In this document: piece after piece, positions 8,188-16,214 of the stretch
Position numbering within the stretch: position 1 is the stretch's first letter
How the letters are laid out: every line of letters begins with the position of its first letter
Source of the DNA: Micrococcaceae bacterium
GTDB taxonomy: Bacteria > Actinomycetota > Actinomycetes > Actinomycetales > Micrococcaceae
Assembly: GCA_030452125.1 (NCBI GenBank)
Contig: JAKDMV010000008.1
Location: 1-48,728, forward strand
Length of the DNA: 48,728 bases
Direction: 5' to 3'
Position numbers and translations under genes: made by a program
Notes under the pieces: model-generated
What the model was told of the DNA's origin: nothing
What the model saw: the letters and a program-made list of their open reading frames with translations, nothing else
Databases searched by the model: none

Positions 8188-9423
8188 CTAGTTGGCCCCG
8201 GCGGCCGGGATTTGCGCCGCGGCCGCGTCGGCGGCCGCCCGGACCTTGAAGACCCGGGCGGTCAGCAGTGCCAGGCACAGACCCAGCAGGGCCAGGCCCG
8301 CCCCCAGGAAGGCCGGGGCCTGGTAGCCGAAGCCGAGTTTGATCACCACGGCACCCAGGGCCGCACCGAGGGCGTTGGCGACATTCAGCGCCGAGTGGTT
8401 CAACGAGGCCGCCAACGATTGGGCCTTCGGCGCCGAATCCATGAGCAGGGCCTGCAGGCTCGGCACCAGGATGGAGCCGGTACCGCCGAGGATGAAGACC
8501 AGGATCAGGGCGGGCACCGGGTAGGGCGAGAGGACCCCGAAGGCGCTCATGAACACGACCATGGCCGAGGTGGCGATGTAGATGCTGCCATGGACCGACC
8601 AGTCGGCCAGCCTCCCACCCAGCAGGTTCCCCAGGACCATCCCGATCCCGTAGAGGCTCAGGACCAGCGGGACGGCCCCTTTTTCCAGACCGGTGACATC
8701 GGTCAGGGTCGGTGAGATGTAGGAGTAGACGGCGAAGAAGCCCCCGAAGCCGACGATGCCGGTGGCCATCGCCAACCAGACCCGTCCGCTGCGCAACGCG
8801 GACAGTTCCCGGCGGATGCTCGCCCCCTCATGGATCGGGTTGTAGGGGACCCAGAGGCGGATGCAGATCAACGTCAGGACACCGACCAGGGCCACCGAGG
8901 CGAACATCCACCGCCACCCCAGCTGCTGACCCAGCCAGGTCACCGCGGGCACCCCGAGGACGTTGGCCACCGACAGGCCCATCATGACCCAGGCGATCGC
9001 CCGGCCACGCATGGTGGCGGGGACCAGGTTCCCGGCGAGGATGGCGGCGAGTCCGAAGTAGGCCCCGTGGGGCAGCCCGGAGAGGAAGCGGGTCACCAGC
9101 ATCGAATCGTAGGTCGGGGCCAGGAACGAGGAGAAGTTGGCGAGGGTGAAGAACACCATCAGCCAGGACACCATCGTCTTATGCGCCACCCGGGCCCCCA
9201 GGGCGGTCAGCAGCGGGGCCCCGACCACGACGCCGAGGGCGTAGGCGGAAATCATCAGCCCCATGTCGGCGTTGCCGACACCGAGGTCCGTTGCCCCCTC
9301 CTGGAGCAGGCCCATGATGGCGAACTCGGTGGTGCCGATGCCGAATCCGCCCAACGCCAGCGAGACCATGGCAATGAACAGGGGACGCCCGGTAAGCATG
9401 GTGTTATGTGGCGGGTGGGTCAT
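8188..9423 (-). CDS. MFS transporter, DHA1-type (arabinose-efflux/AraJ-like)
   Basis: 411 residues, 12 helices. The N-terminus (FIAMVSLALGGFGIGTTEFAIMGLL) is the hallmark of the AraJ/YdhP/PbuE-like DHA1 group, many of which export purine nucleosides, sugars or drugs. LGARVAHK replaces the usual GRR loop and GLPHGAYFGLAAI is motif C-like. The start at 9423 is chosen from GAAGGTAGGA on the minus strand a few bases upstream; the longer frame to 9657 has no comparable site. The Ala-rich C-terminus is cytoplasmic. Substrate unknown. Confidence 0.85.
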   Translation of the reverse strand: MTHPPHNTMLTGRPLFIAMVSLALGGFGIGTTEFAIMGLLQEGATDLGVGNADMGLMISAYALGVVVGAPLLTALGARVAHKTMVSWLMVFFTLANFSSFLAPTYDSMLVTRFLSGLPHGAYFGLAAILAGNLVPATMRGRAIAWVMMGLSVANVLGVPAVTWLGQQLGWRWMFASVALVGVLTLICIRLWVPYNPIHEGASIRRELSALRSGRVWLAMATGIVGFGGFFAVYSYISPTLTDVTGLEKGAVPLVLSLYGIGMVLGNLLGGRLADWSVHGSIYIATSAMVVFMSAFGVLSPYPVPALILVFILGGTGSILVPSLQALLMDSAPKAQSLAASLNHSALNVANALGAALGAVVIKLGFGYQAPAFLGAGLALLGLCLALLTARVFKVRAAADAAAAQIPAAGAN

Positions 9424-9551
9424 GCGGCGGTTCCTACCTTCGGGGTTCTGCGGTGGAGGGTGACCGGCCAGGTGCCTCTTTGCCGTCCGTGGCGCGTATC
9501 GACCACAACAGTCTATGGACCCCGTTCCATTCCCGCACCATCGACGACGCG

Positions 9552-9570
9552 GAGCCCCGCCCCGGGGCTC
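9552..9570 (-). terminator. Short hairpin overlapping the reductase stop codon
   Basis: GAGCCCCG (9552-9559) and CGGGGCTC (9563-9570) form a perfect 8-bp stem with a 3-base loop. It overlaps the stop codon of the minus-strand reductase by two bases. No T-tract is visible. Confidence 0.5.
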
Positions 9571-10777
9571 AGAGGTCGGCCAGTTCCACCCCGGTGTCGG
9601 CCAGCCGCTCCTCAGCCACCGTGCGGCCCACGATGGAACGCAGGGTGTCGTTGACATCCCAGATGTTCACGTTCATGGCCGCCGTAACGACGCCTTCCTC
9701 GAGCCAGAAGGCAATGAACTCCCCCGAGTCCAGGCTCCCCCGGACGACGGCCTGGGCACCGGGCCCGGCATGCCCGACGTATTCCATGCCCAGATCGAAC
9801 TGGTCGGTGAAGAAGTAGGGCAGCCAGTCGTAGCGGTCCGCATGCTTCAGGATGGTCTTGGCCGCGAGTTCACCTTGCCGGATGGCGTTGTCCCAGTGCT
9901 CGACCCGCAGCCGGCCCAATTTGGTGTTCACCGCGTTGGCGAGGTCCCCGGCGGCGAGGATATCGGGATCGCTGGTGCGCAACGACCCGTCCACCAGCAC
10001 CCCGTTGTCGGTTTCGAGCCCGGCGGCCTCCGCCAGGGAGGTGGCCGGGACGGCGCCGATGGCAATGAGCACGACGTCGGCCGGCACCTCGCCGTCCGAG
10101 GTGTCCAGGCCGGCGGCCCGTCCGTCCCGTTCGATGATGCCCTTCACCTGGGTGCCCAGGCGCAGCTGGACCCCGTTGCTGCGGTGCACCTCCGCGAAGT
10201 GTGCGCCGATCTTTTCGCCCATGACGTTTTCCAGCGGCGTGTTGTTCGGGGCGACCACGGTCACTTCCATCCCGGCCTGCCGGGCGCTGGCGGCGACTTC
10301 GAGGCCGATCCAGCCGGCCCCGACGACGGCGAGGCGCCCTCCGGCGGCCAGGGCGTCCTTGAGAATCTGCGCATCGCCCAGCCGGCGCAACATCATCACC
10401 CCGGGCAGATCGGTCCCGGGCAGGTCGAGGTGACGCGAATCGGCGCCGGTGGCCAACAGCAACTGGCCATAGGGGAACTCATCCCCCGAATCCAGCCGCA
10501 CCACATGACGTTGACGGTCGATCTCGGAGGCGTGCCCACCGAGCACCAGGTTCACCTCGTGCGCGGCGTACCATTCGGCGTCGTGCTCGACGCCTGCCTC
10601 GGCGTCCTGCTTGCCCTGGAGGAACTCCTTGGACAGCGGGGGACGCTCATAGGGCGGGGTCGCCTCATCGGCGATCAGGGTGATGCTCCCGGAGTACCCC
10701 TGCTCGCGCAGGGTCTGGGCGGCATGCGATGCCGCGAGTCCCCCACCGATGATGACCGTACCGTCCGATGTTGCCAT
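9569..10777 (-). CDS. FAD/NAD(P)-dependent ferredoxin-reductase-like oxidoreductase
   Basis: 402 residues of the class-I pyridine nucleotide:disulfide-like family of ferredoxin reductases (BphA4/RhdB type). The FAD motif GGGLAASHAA is near residue 10, ERPPLSKEFL near 45, ATGADSRHL near 110, the NAD(P) motif VGAGWIGLEVAA near 150, and the second FAD motif DILAAGDLAN near 285. There are no redox cysteines. Such proteins pass electrons from NAD(P)H to a [2Fe-2S] ferredoxin, usually for a P450 or dioxygenase; no such partner is adjacent. The start at 10777 is supported by GGGAGG eight bases upstream. Confidence 0.88.
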   Translation of the reverse strand: MATSDGTVIIGGGLAASHAAQTLREQGYSGSITLIADEATPPYERPPLSKEFLQGKQDAEAGVEHDAEWYAAHEVNLVLGGHASEIDRQRHVVRLDSGDEFPYGQLLLATGADSRHLDLPGTDLPGVMMLRRLGDAQILKDALAAGGRLAVVGAGWIGLEVAASARQAGMEVTVVAPNNTPLENVMGEKIGAHFAEVHRSNGVQLRLGTQVKGIIERDGRAAGLDTSDGEVPADVVLIAIGAVPATSLAEAAGLETDNGVLVDGSLRTSDPDILAAGDLANAVNTKLGRLRVEHWDNAIRQGELAAKTILKHADRYDWLPYFFTDQFDLGMEYVGHAGPGAQAVVRGSLDSGEFIAFWLEEGVVTAAMNVNIWDVNDTLRSIVGRTVAEERLADTGVELADL

Positions 10778-10870
10778 GATGACCTCCCGGCTGATGCTGC
10801 TTTTCCCCGGTATGGGGACTCCTTCCTTCAACGTAGGCCCGTCCCCGTCGGGGTGCAAGCACCGGTGGGA

Positions 10871-12022
10871 TCAGGCCGGCTCGTGCGGGTACCCCAGCGC
10901 CCGGTGCTGGAATTCGAGGATCGCCGGGTTGGCGACCGCACCGTCCCGGATCTCGATGGCCCGGGTGACGGTTTCGCTGTTTCCCCAGGCGTCCGGACCG
11001 CCCATGACCAGGGGCAGGAACGGCAGAAGTGCCTCGCTGATCTCCCAGCTGGCCGAGTTCCAGAGATAGGACGGGCTGTGGTCCACCGCGTAGTAGTCGA
11101 TGTTCTTTCCAACGGTGAACATCGGCTCCGCGAAGGTGGTGGGACGGGCCCAGTCGAAGCCCATTCCCGCGTCGCAGGAGACGTCGATGATCAGGCTGCC
11201 CGGTTCGAACGCCCCCAGGTCCTCCGTGCGCAGATACAGCAACGGGTCGTTGGGGTCCTGCAAGGTGCAGTTCACCACGATGTCGCTTTCGGCCAGGAAC
11301 GGTGCCAGCGGGACCCGCCCCCGGTCATCGGTGATGACCTCGGAGAGGTAGGGGCCGCCGTCGTGGTCGAATTGGATCATCTGTGCGGCGTGGATCGGCG
11401 CCGCCACCGAGGCGACCTTGCGGTTGGTGAGCACCCGGATGTCGCTCACCCCGTGGGCCTTCAGCGCGGTGACCGCACCCCGGGCGGTGGCCCCGAAACC
11501 GATGACGACGGCGGTGAGCCGGCGCCCGTAGTCCCCGGTGACCCCGGTCAGGGCCATCGAATGGATGACCGAGCTGTAGCCGGCGAGCTCGTTGTTCTTA
11601 TGGAAGACATGCAGGGAGAACCCGCCGTCACCGGCCCAGTGGTTCATGGCTTCGAAGGCGATCAGCGTCAGCTTCTTGTCGATGGCCAGCTGGGTCATTT
11701 CGCGGTCCTGGACGCAATGCGGCCACCCCCAGAGCGTCTGGCCTTCGTGCAGGTCCTCGAGGTCCCGGGCCTGCGGTTTGGCCAGCAGGACCGTATCGGC
11801 GGCATCGATGACAGCGGTACGGTTCGATACCCCGCGAACCAGGGTGGTCAGATCGGCGTCGGAATATCCGAACCTCTCCCCGTAGCCCTCCTCCAGAACC
11901 ATGCGGGCCCGCAATGCCGGATCGATGCGTTCCAGGTGCGCGGGGTGGATGGGGACGCGATGCTCGTCGACTTTTCGCGATATGCCCAGTACGCCCAGAA
12001 CGGGTTCCTTCTCAGTTGCCAT
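10871..12022 (-). CDS. N5-(carboxyethyl)ornithine synthase-like / alanine dehydrogenase-PNT family protein
   Basis: 383 residues. The N-terminus (ISRKVDEHRVPIHPAHLERI) and GYGERFGYSDADL match the N5-(carboxyethyl)ornithine synthase branch of the alanine dehydrogenase/transhydrogenase superfamily. The nucleotide-binding motif VIGFGATARGAV lies near residue 175, and NNELAGYSSVIHSM near 145. Characterised relatives join pyruvate reductively to the side-chain amine of ornithine with NADPH. The exact substrate here is inferred. The ATG at 12022 is chosen over 12031 because AAGGGA is eight bases upstream of it. It reads away from the CDF gene. Confidence 0.72.
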   Translation of the reverse strand: MATEKEPVLGVLGISRKVDEHRVPIHPAHLERIDPALRARMVLEEGYGERFGYSDADLTTLVRGVSNRTAVIDAADTVLLAKPQARDLEDLHEGQTLWGWPHCVQDREMTQLAIDKKLTLIAFEAMNHWAGDGGFSLHVFHKNNELAGYSSVIHSMALTGVTGDYGRRLTAVVIGFGATARGAVTALKAHGVSDIRVLTNRKVASVAAPIHAAQMIQFDHDGGPYLSEVITDDRGRVPLAPFLAESDIVVNCTLQDPNDPLLYLRTEDLGAFEPGSLIIDVSCDAGMGFDWARPTTFAEPMFTVGKNIDYYAVDHSPSYLWNSASWEISEALLPFLPLVMGGPDAWGNSETVTRAIEIRDGAVANPAILEFQHRALGYPHEPA

Positions 12023-12103
12023 GGTCCACATCCCTTATCGGGGCGCCGCCCTGGCGCCATTGGCCTTAGGCTACACCGCAGCCGGGCCCACGGTCCCCGG
12101 TCC

Positions 12104-12109
12104 TAGACT
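12104..12109 (+). promoter_or_regulatory. -10 box six bases before a 5-codon mini-ORF
   Basis: TAGACT ends six bases before an ATG at 12116. That ATG opens a five-codon ORF whose stop overlaps the CDF start, suggesting a leaderless start on the mini-ORF. Confidence 0.45.
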
Positions 12110-12115
12110 GGCACC

Positions 12116-12133
12116 ATGGGGAAGCCAACATGA
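12116..12133 (+). other. Five-codon leader ORF (MGKPT) coupled to the CDF gene
   Basis: ATG GGG AAG CCA ACA TGA. The stop overlaps the CDF start codon as ATGA (12130-12133). A -10 box six bases upstream suggests that ribosomes first initiate here on a leaderless mRNA and then restart at the CDF gene. This is inference from geometry; such a short ORF can arise by chance. Confidence 0.4.
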
Positions 12134-13038
12134 CCGTGGTCATCGCGTTCATCGCCAACATCCTGGTGGCGATCGCGAAGTCGGTGGCTGCCGTGGTGAC
12201 CGGCTCGGCCTCCATGGTCGCGGAGGCCGCCCACTCCTGGGCCGATGCGGGAAACGAGATCTTCCTGCTCATCGCCGACCGGCGTTCGGCCCGCCCGAAG
12301 GACTCAAGGCACCCGCTGGGTTTCGGGCGGGAAGCCTACGTCTGGTCGATGTTCGCCGCCGTGGGGATCTTCACCGCCGGCGCCGTCTTCTCGATCATGC
12401 ACGGGCTCCAGGAACTCAGCAACCCGGCCCCCGTGGAGTCCCCCGGGATCGCCTTCCTCATCCTGGGGCTGGCCTTCCTGATCGAGGGCACCTCCTTCAC
12501 CCAGGCCGTGGTGCAGGCCCGGCGCAAGGCCCAAGCGCAGGGCACCTCGACGTTCGAGCTGGTGCTGCGGACCTCCAATACGACCCTGCGGGCCGTGGTG
12601 GCGGAGGACTTCGCCGCCCTGATCGGTCTCCTCGCCGCCGGCACCGGCATCTACCTCCACCAGGTCACCGGCGATGCCCGATGGGATGCGGCCGGCTCGA
12701 TCGTCATCGGCGTGCTGCTGGCCGTCGTGGCGTTGGTGCTCATCGACAGGAACCGGTTGTTCCTGATCGGCGCCAGTTCCACCCCGGAAATCCGGGCGCG
12801 GGTCGGCCGGGCCCTGCAGCGGCATCGGGAAATCGAGCGGGTCACCTACCTGCATCTGGAATACATCGGACCGGACCGGCTTTTTCTGGTCGCCGAAGTG
12901 GATCTGGTGGGAAACGATCCGGAGGAGGACGTGGCCCGGCAGATGCGCCGGCTCGAACGTGAGCTCGAAGCCCATGAAGGCATCGAAACAGCCGTGTTGT
13001 CGCTCTCGGTCAGCGACGAGGCGTCACTGGAGTTCTAG
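12130..13038 (+). CDS. Cation diffusion facilitator (CDF) family metal exporter
   Basis: 302 residues. The first membrane helix begins right at the start; helix 2 carries HSWADAGNE, where the HxxxD metal site of CDF exporters lies. RHPLGFGREAYVWS is the conserved loop between helices 2 and 3. Helix 5 has EDFAAL, with Asp but no His at the usual site, so the metal site differs from ZitB/YiiP. A cytoplasmic C-terminal domain (from about 215) ends in VLSLSVSDE. It probably exports a divalent cation in exchange for protons; the metal is unknown. It may be coupled to the mini-ORF at 12116. Its stop overlaps the convergent FadB-like gene by four bases. Confidence 0.85.
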   Translation: MTVVIAFIANILVAIAKSVAAVVTGSASMVAEAAHSWADAGNEIFLLIADRRSARPKDSRHPLGFGREAYVWSMFAAVGIFTAGAVFSIMHGLQELSNPAPVESPGIAFLILGLAFLIEGTSFTQAVVQARRKAQAQGTSTFELVLRTSNTTLRAVVAEDFAALIGLLAAGTGIYLHQVTGDARWDAAGSIVIGVLLAVVALVLIDRNRLFLIGASSTPEIRARVGRALQRHREIERVTYLHLEYIGPDRLFLVAEVDLVGNDPEEDVARQMRRLERELEAHEGIETAVLSLSVSDEASLEF

Positions 13039-14507
13039 GCCTCACGCCAGCGGGTGATTCCACCGGTCCACGCCGGGAATCCGGCACCATCTACCGAGGC
13101 GATGTTCAGTGCTGCGGCCATCGCCGGCCCCTGGTCCTCCAGGTGTTTGCGTCCGGCCCGGGCCATCGCCGAGAGCAGGCGTGTCTGGGCCGGATCGGTG
13201 GACAGCCCGGGGGCCTCCTGCCCTCCTTCGGGGGCCGGGGCGATGGCGTCCCGGCGGGGCGGCTCCTGCAGGCTTTCGACCACGGCCTGGAACAGCGGGG
13301 ACGCCAGCCCCGCCTTCTCGGCGGCCCGTTCAACGGAGATGGCTGACATCCCCCCGACCACCAGGTCCCGTGCGGTGTCCCGGGCGGCCGCCAGGAGGTC
13401 CGCTCCCATCCGCCGGGCCATTTCCGGGGCGCTCATCCGCGCATCCTCGCCGACTTCGTCGTCCGCCACCGCAGCGGTTCCCGCGGCGGCAGGAGTCTGG
13501 GCAGCGGCGGAGGTCACCGCATCGGGAACGGCACCGGTGGTCGCGTCGATGGCCTGGCGTCCGGCCGCCTTGCGGTCGGTGTGCCGCAGGCCGATCATCG
13601 CCGTGGAGACCGGCGAAACGACGGTCTGCGTGTAGTAGCGGGCCTCGATGGCGGTGGCTGTCTCCACGTCGACCTGTGCCCCTTCCACGGCGGCGGCGAG
13701 GATGGCGCGTGGCGCCGGGTTGTGCAGCGCGTCCGGGCGGCCGCGCAGTCGGGCGGGCAGGAACTGCAGGATCTCGGTCAACGCGTTCCGGCCGGGTCCG
13801 GTGGGAACCTGCGGTGCCCCGTCGGGAAAGACGTAGCCCTCGGCGTCCCAGGGCTGGCGCGCCACGGGATGCTCCCGGATCCACCGTCGTGCTGCCGGCA
13901 GCAGGTGTTCCTCGGTCTCGAGCGACTCGTCGATGATGCCCAGTTGGAGCCCGTCCCGGGCGCCCACGATGGTTCCGCTGAGCAGCAGTTCGTCCAGGGC
14001 GCGTTCGATGCCGAGCAGCCGGGTGGTGCGCAGGACGCCTCCGGCGCCCGGGCAGATCCCGAAATCGACTTCGGGCAGACCGAACCTGTTGCCGGGGGCG
14101 TCCACGGCGATGCGGTGGTGGGTGGCCAAGGCCAGCCCCAGGCCGCCGCCGATGGCCGCCCCGTTCAGTGCGGCCACGACGGGGACCCCGGTCGTTTCCA
14201 GGCGGCGCAGCAACCGGCCCCACCCCCGGGCCAGCTCATCCACCGTCCGGGCATCCGCGGCGGTCGCCGCGGCCATCGCCTCCAGATCGGCGCTGGCGCA
14301 GAAACTGCTCTTCGCCGAGGTGAGGATGATTCCGGCGACGGAGGCGGGGTCCGCGGCCCGGCGTTCGTCGAGGGCATCCAGCCGTCGGGTCATCGAGGCG
14401 ATGAAGGCAGCATCGAGCAGGTTCACCGTCCGTCCGGGGGCATCGAGGATCCAGGTGAGGATCCCGGCGTCGTCCTCCTGCTCGCGAATGGCCTCTTGCT
14501 CTTCCAT
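13035..14507 (-). CDS. FadB/FadJ-like alpha subunit lacking the NAD-binding domain
   Basis: 490 residues. The N-terminal crotonase domain (about 1-195) has NGAAIGGGLGLALATHHRIA and LPEVDFGICPGAGG. The catalytic Glu of the GGGxE pattern is Gly124, while the second Glu (PEV) is kept. ARYYTQTVVSPVSTAMIGLR near 285 matches the FadB linker helix. After it the whole 3-hydroxyacyl-CoA dehydrogenase NAD-binding domain (GxGxMG) is absent, replaced by an Ala-rich linker of some 50 residues. The C-terminal helical domain then resumes (SAISVERAAEKAGLASP, and ASVDGAGFPAWTGGI at the end). FadB/FadJ are usually about 710 residues. The second ATG (14507) has GGAGG six bases upstream. It follows the thiolase by 14 bases, so they form an operon. 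Confidence 0.8.
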   Translation of the reverse strand: MEEQEAIREQEDDAGILTWILDAPGRTVNLLDAAFIASMTRRLDALDERRAADPASVAGIILTSAKSSFCASADLEAMAAATAADARTVDELARGWGRLLRRLETTGVPVVAALNGAAIGGGLGLALATHHRIAVDAPGNRFGLPEVDFGICPGAGGVLRTTRLLGIERALDELLLSGTIVGARDGLQLGIIDESLETEEHLLPAARRWIREHPVARQPWDAEGYVFPDGAPQVPTGPGRNALTEILQFLPARLRGRPDALHNPAPRAILAAAVEGAQVDVETATAIEARYYTQTVVSPVSTAMIGLRHTDRKAAGRQAIDATTGAVPDAVTSAAAQTPAAAGTAAVADDEVGEDARMSAPEMARRMGADLLAAARDTARDLVVGGMSAISVERAAEKAGLASPLFQAVVESLQEPPRRDAIAPAPEGGQEAPGLSTDPAQTRLLSAMARAGRKHLEDQGPAMAAALNIASVDGAGFPAWTGGITRWREA

Positions 14508-14521
14508 GTCCATCCTCCGGT

Positions 14522-15733
14522 TCAGCTGCGTTCGATCAGGGTGGCGACGCCCATGCCGCCGCCGATGCACAACGTGACCACCGCGCGGCGGAGCCCGGTG
14601 CGTTCGAGTTCATCGACCATGGTGCCCAGGATCATCGCCCCCGTGGCACCGAGGGGGTGGCCCATCGCGATGGCGCCACCGTGGACGTTGAGCCGGTCGT
14701 CGGCGATGGCGAAGTCACGCTGGTATTTGAGTGCGACGGCGGCGAAGGCCTCGTTGATCTCCCACAGGTCGATGTCCTCGGGGCCCAACCCCGCGGTGGC
14801 CAACAGCTTGCGGGTGGCGGGGGTGGGGCCGGTGAGCATGATCGTCGGATCCGCTCCGGAGACCGCGGCTGCGGTGATACGCGCCCGCGGGCTCAGCCCC
14901 AGGTCCTCGCCCACGGTTTCGGAGCCGATCAGGACCAGGCCCGCCCCGTCGACGATGCCCGAGGAGTTGCCCCCGGTATGGACGTGGTCGATCTCCGGGA
15001 CCCAGTGGTATTTTTCCAGTGCGACGGCATCGAAGCCGCCATCGGTGCCCATCCGGGCGAAGGCGGGACGGATCGAGGCCAGCGTGTCCACGGTGGTCCC
15101 GCGGCGCAGATGCTCGTCGTGGTCCAGGACGGCCACCCCGTTCTGGTCCTTCACCGGCACGATCGACCGCTCGAAGTACCCGTGGTCCCACGCCGCGGCA
15201 GCCCGTTGCTGTGATCTGGCGGCGAAGGCGTCCACGGTCCTGCGGTCGAAGCCTTCGATCGTGGCGATGAGGTCGGCGCTGATCCCTTGCGGGACGTAGG
15301 AGGTGTCGAAGCTGGTGGCCGGGTCGAAGGCCCAGGCCCCGCCGTCGGAGCCGATGGGGACCCTGGACATGGATTCGACGCCGCCGGCGATGACCAGATG
15401 TTCCCAGCCGGAGCGGATCTTCGCGGCGGCAAGATTGGCCGCCTCCAGTCCGGAGGCACAAAACCGGTTGAGTTGGAATCCGCCGACGGTGTCCGGAAGC
15501 CCGGCGGCGATGGCCGCGATCCGGGCGATGTCGGCCCCCTGGTCGCCGATCGGGGTGACCACCCCGAGGATGAGATCGTCGATGCGTGATTCATCCAGCC
15601 CCGGATTGCGTTCACGCAGGGCATCGATCAGACCGGTGACCAGCGAAATCGGTTTGGTCCCGTGCAGGGCCCCCTGGCGACCGCGACCGCGCGGGGTGCG
15701 CACGGCGTCATAGATATAGGCTTCGCTGCTCAT
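14522..15733 (-). CDS. Acetyl-CoA C-acyltransferase (thiolase)
   Basis: 403 residues, a complete thiolase of the beta-oxidation type. The nucleophilic Cys is in [10 protein letters not shown] near residue 92, the base His in [15 protein letters not shown] near 355, and the second Cys in LCIGGGMG near the end. It cleaves 3-ketoacyl-CoA to acetyl-CoA and a shortened acyl-CoA, or runs the reverse condensation. It is the first gene of a two-gene operon with the FadB/FadJ-like subunit; in FadA-FadB systems the two form a complex. GGGAG lies upstream of the ATG at 15733. Confidence 0.93.
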   Translation of the reverse strand: MSSEAYIYDAVRTPRGRGRQGALHGTKPISLVTGLIDALRERNPGLDESRIDDLILGVVTPIGDQGADIARIAAIAAGLPDTVGGFQLNRFCASGLEAANLAAAKIRSGWEHLVIAGGVESMSRVPIGSDGGAWAFDPATSFDTSYVPQGISADLIATIEGFDRRTVDAFAARSQQRAAAAWDHGYFERSIVPVKDQNGVAVLDHDEHLRRGTTVDTLASIRPAFARMGTDGGFDAVALEKYHWVPEIDHVHTGGNSSGIVDGAGLVLIGSETVGEDLGLSPRARITAAAVSGADPTIMLTGPTPATRKLLATAGLGPEDIDLWEINEAFAAVALKYQRDFAIADDRLNVHGGAIAMGHPLGATGAMILGTMVDELERTGLRRAVVTLCIGGGMGVATLIERS

Positions 15734-15903
15734 GCCAGCTCGGCTCCCTTCAGCGCATCCGTCCTGCGTGCAACATCGCACGGTGGTTCCATCGTAGGCG
15801 GTTCGGCTCCACGGGGGCAGGGTCGGGTGCTTCACCGGTCGGCGGCAGGGAAACCATGGCCCGGATCTTCTGCGGTGCTGCCTGCGACTTCGCGGGCGAG
15901 GCA

Positions 15904-15981
15904 TTATGCCTGGCCGTCCTTCCCACGGGCCAGCCGTGGGCGGCGGCGAACCAGCTGGCAGGAGCCGCAGGTGAACTCATT
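15904..15981 (-). pseudogene. DUF4193-like zinc-ribbon fragment
   Basis: On the minus strand, 25 codons read [11 protein letters not shown] followed by [14 protein letters not shown] and a TAA. From memory of the family, the C-terminus of actinobacterial DUF4193 proteins has (D/N)EFTCxSCxLVxxRxxLAxxKxG followed by ICxDC; most of these positions match. In the fragment the codon for the Ile of ICxDC is the TAA stop, the next codon is Cys, and the last Cys is Arg. No ATG/GTG/TTG occurs in frame between the fragment and the tRNA terminator. I read it as the remnant of a duplicated DUF4193 gene. Confidence 0.5.
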
Positions 15982-16013
15982 GGAAGCCCGGGACCCGGTC
16001 GGCCGAAGGGCAG

Positions 16014-16049
16014 AAAAAGAGTCCAGTCGGGGTGACACCCGGCTGGACT
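16014..16049 (-). terminator. Terminator of tRNA-Ala(CGC)
   Basis: AGTCCAG (16020-16026) pairs with CTGGACT (16043-16049), and the stem extends inward through CGGG/CCCG. On the minus strand it is followed by a T5 run (16014-16018). It begins seven bases after the tRNA 3' end. Confidence 0.85.
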
Positions 16050-16055
16050 CCGCTG

Positions 16056-16131
16056 TGGTGGAGCTTGGGGGAATCGAACCCCCGACCTTTTCATTGCGAA
16101 CGAAACGCTCTACCAACTGAGCTAAAGCCCC
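16056..16131 (-). tRNA. tRNA-Ala (anticodon CGC)
   Basis: A 76-base cloverleaf with encoded CCA. The acceptor stem starts GGGGCTT and pairs with AAGCTCC; the D-arm is GAGC/GCTC-like, the anticodon loop TTCGCAA (anticodon CGC, codon GCG), and the T-arm GGTTCGATT. A second alanine isoacceptor lies at 5931-6006. Confidence 0.96.
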
Positions 16132-16214
16132 GCGCGCATGAAATCACACGCTGATACCACGTCCGTCAGCTTAACGCACTCCAAGGGGTCAACACAAAAC
16201 ATGCCGGCCCCGGC

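Larger units (their letters stand above)
15734..16055. other. Intergenic region between thiolase and tRNA-Ala(CGC)
   Basis: About 320 bases with no intact gene. It holds the upstream region of the thiolase gene, a decayed zinc-ribbon coding fragment (15904-15981, minus strand) and the tRNA terminator (16014-16049). No other structure stands out. Confidence 0.6.

Noticed and set aside
9515-12106. 863-residue plus-strand open frame over the reductase and CEOS-like genes
   Set aside because: Both minus-strand genes have clear family motifs and ribosome sites; the plus-strand frame is a GC-bias shadow.
16056-16131. tRNA-Ala as an integration site for a genomic island
   Set aside because: No integrase, direct repeat of the tRNA end or foreign-looking genes are present on either side.
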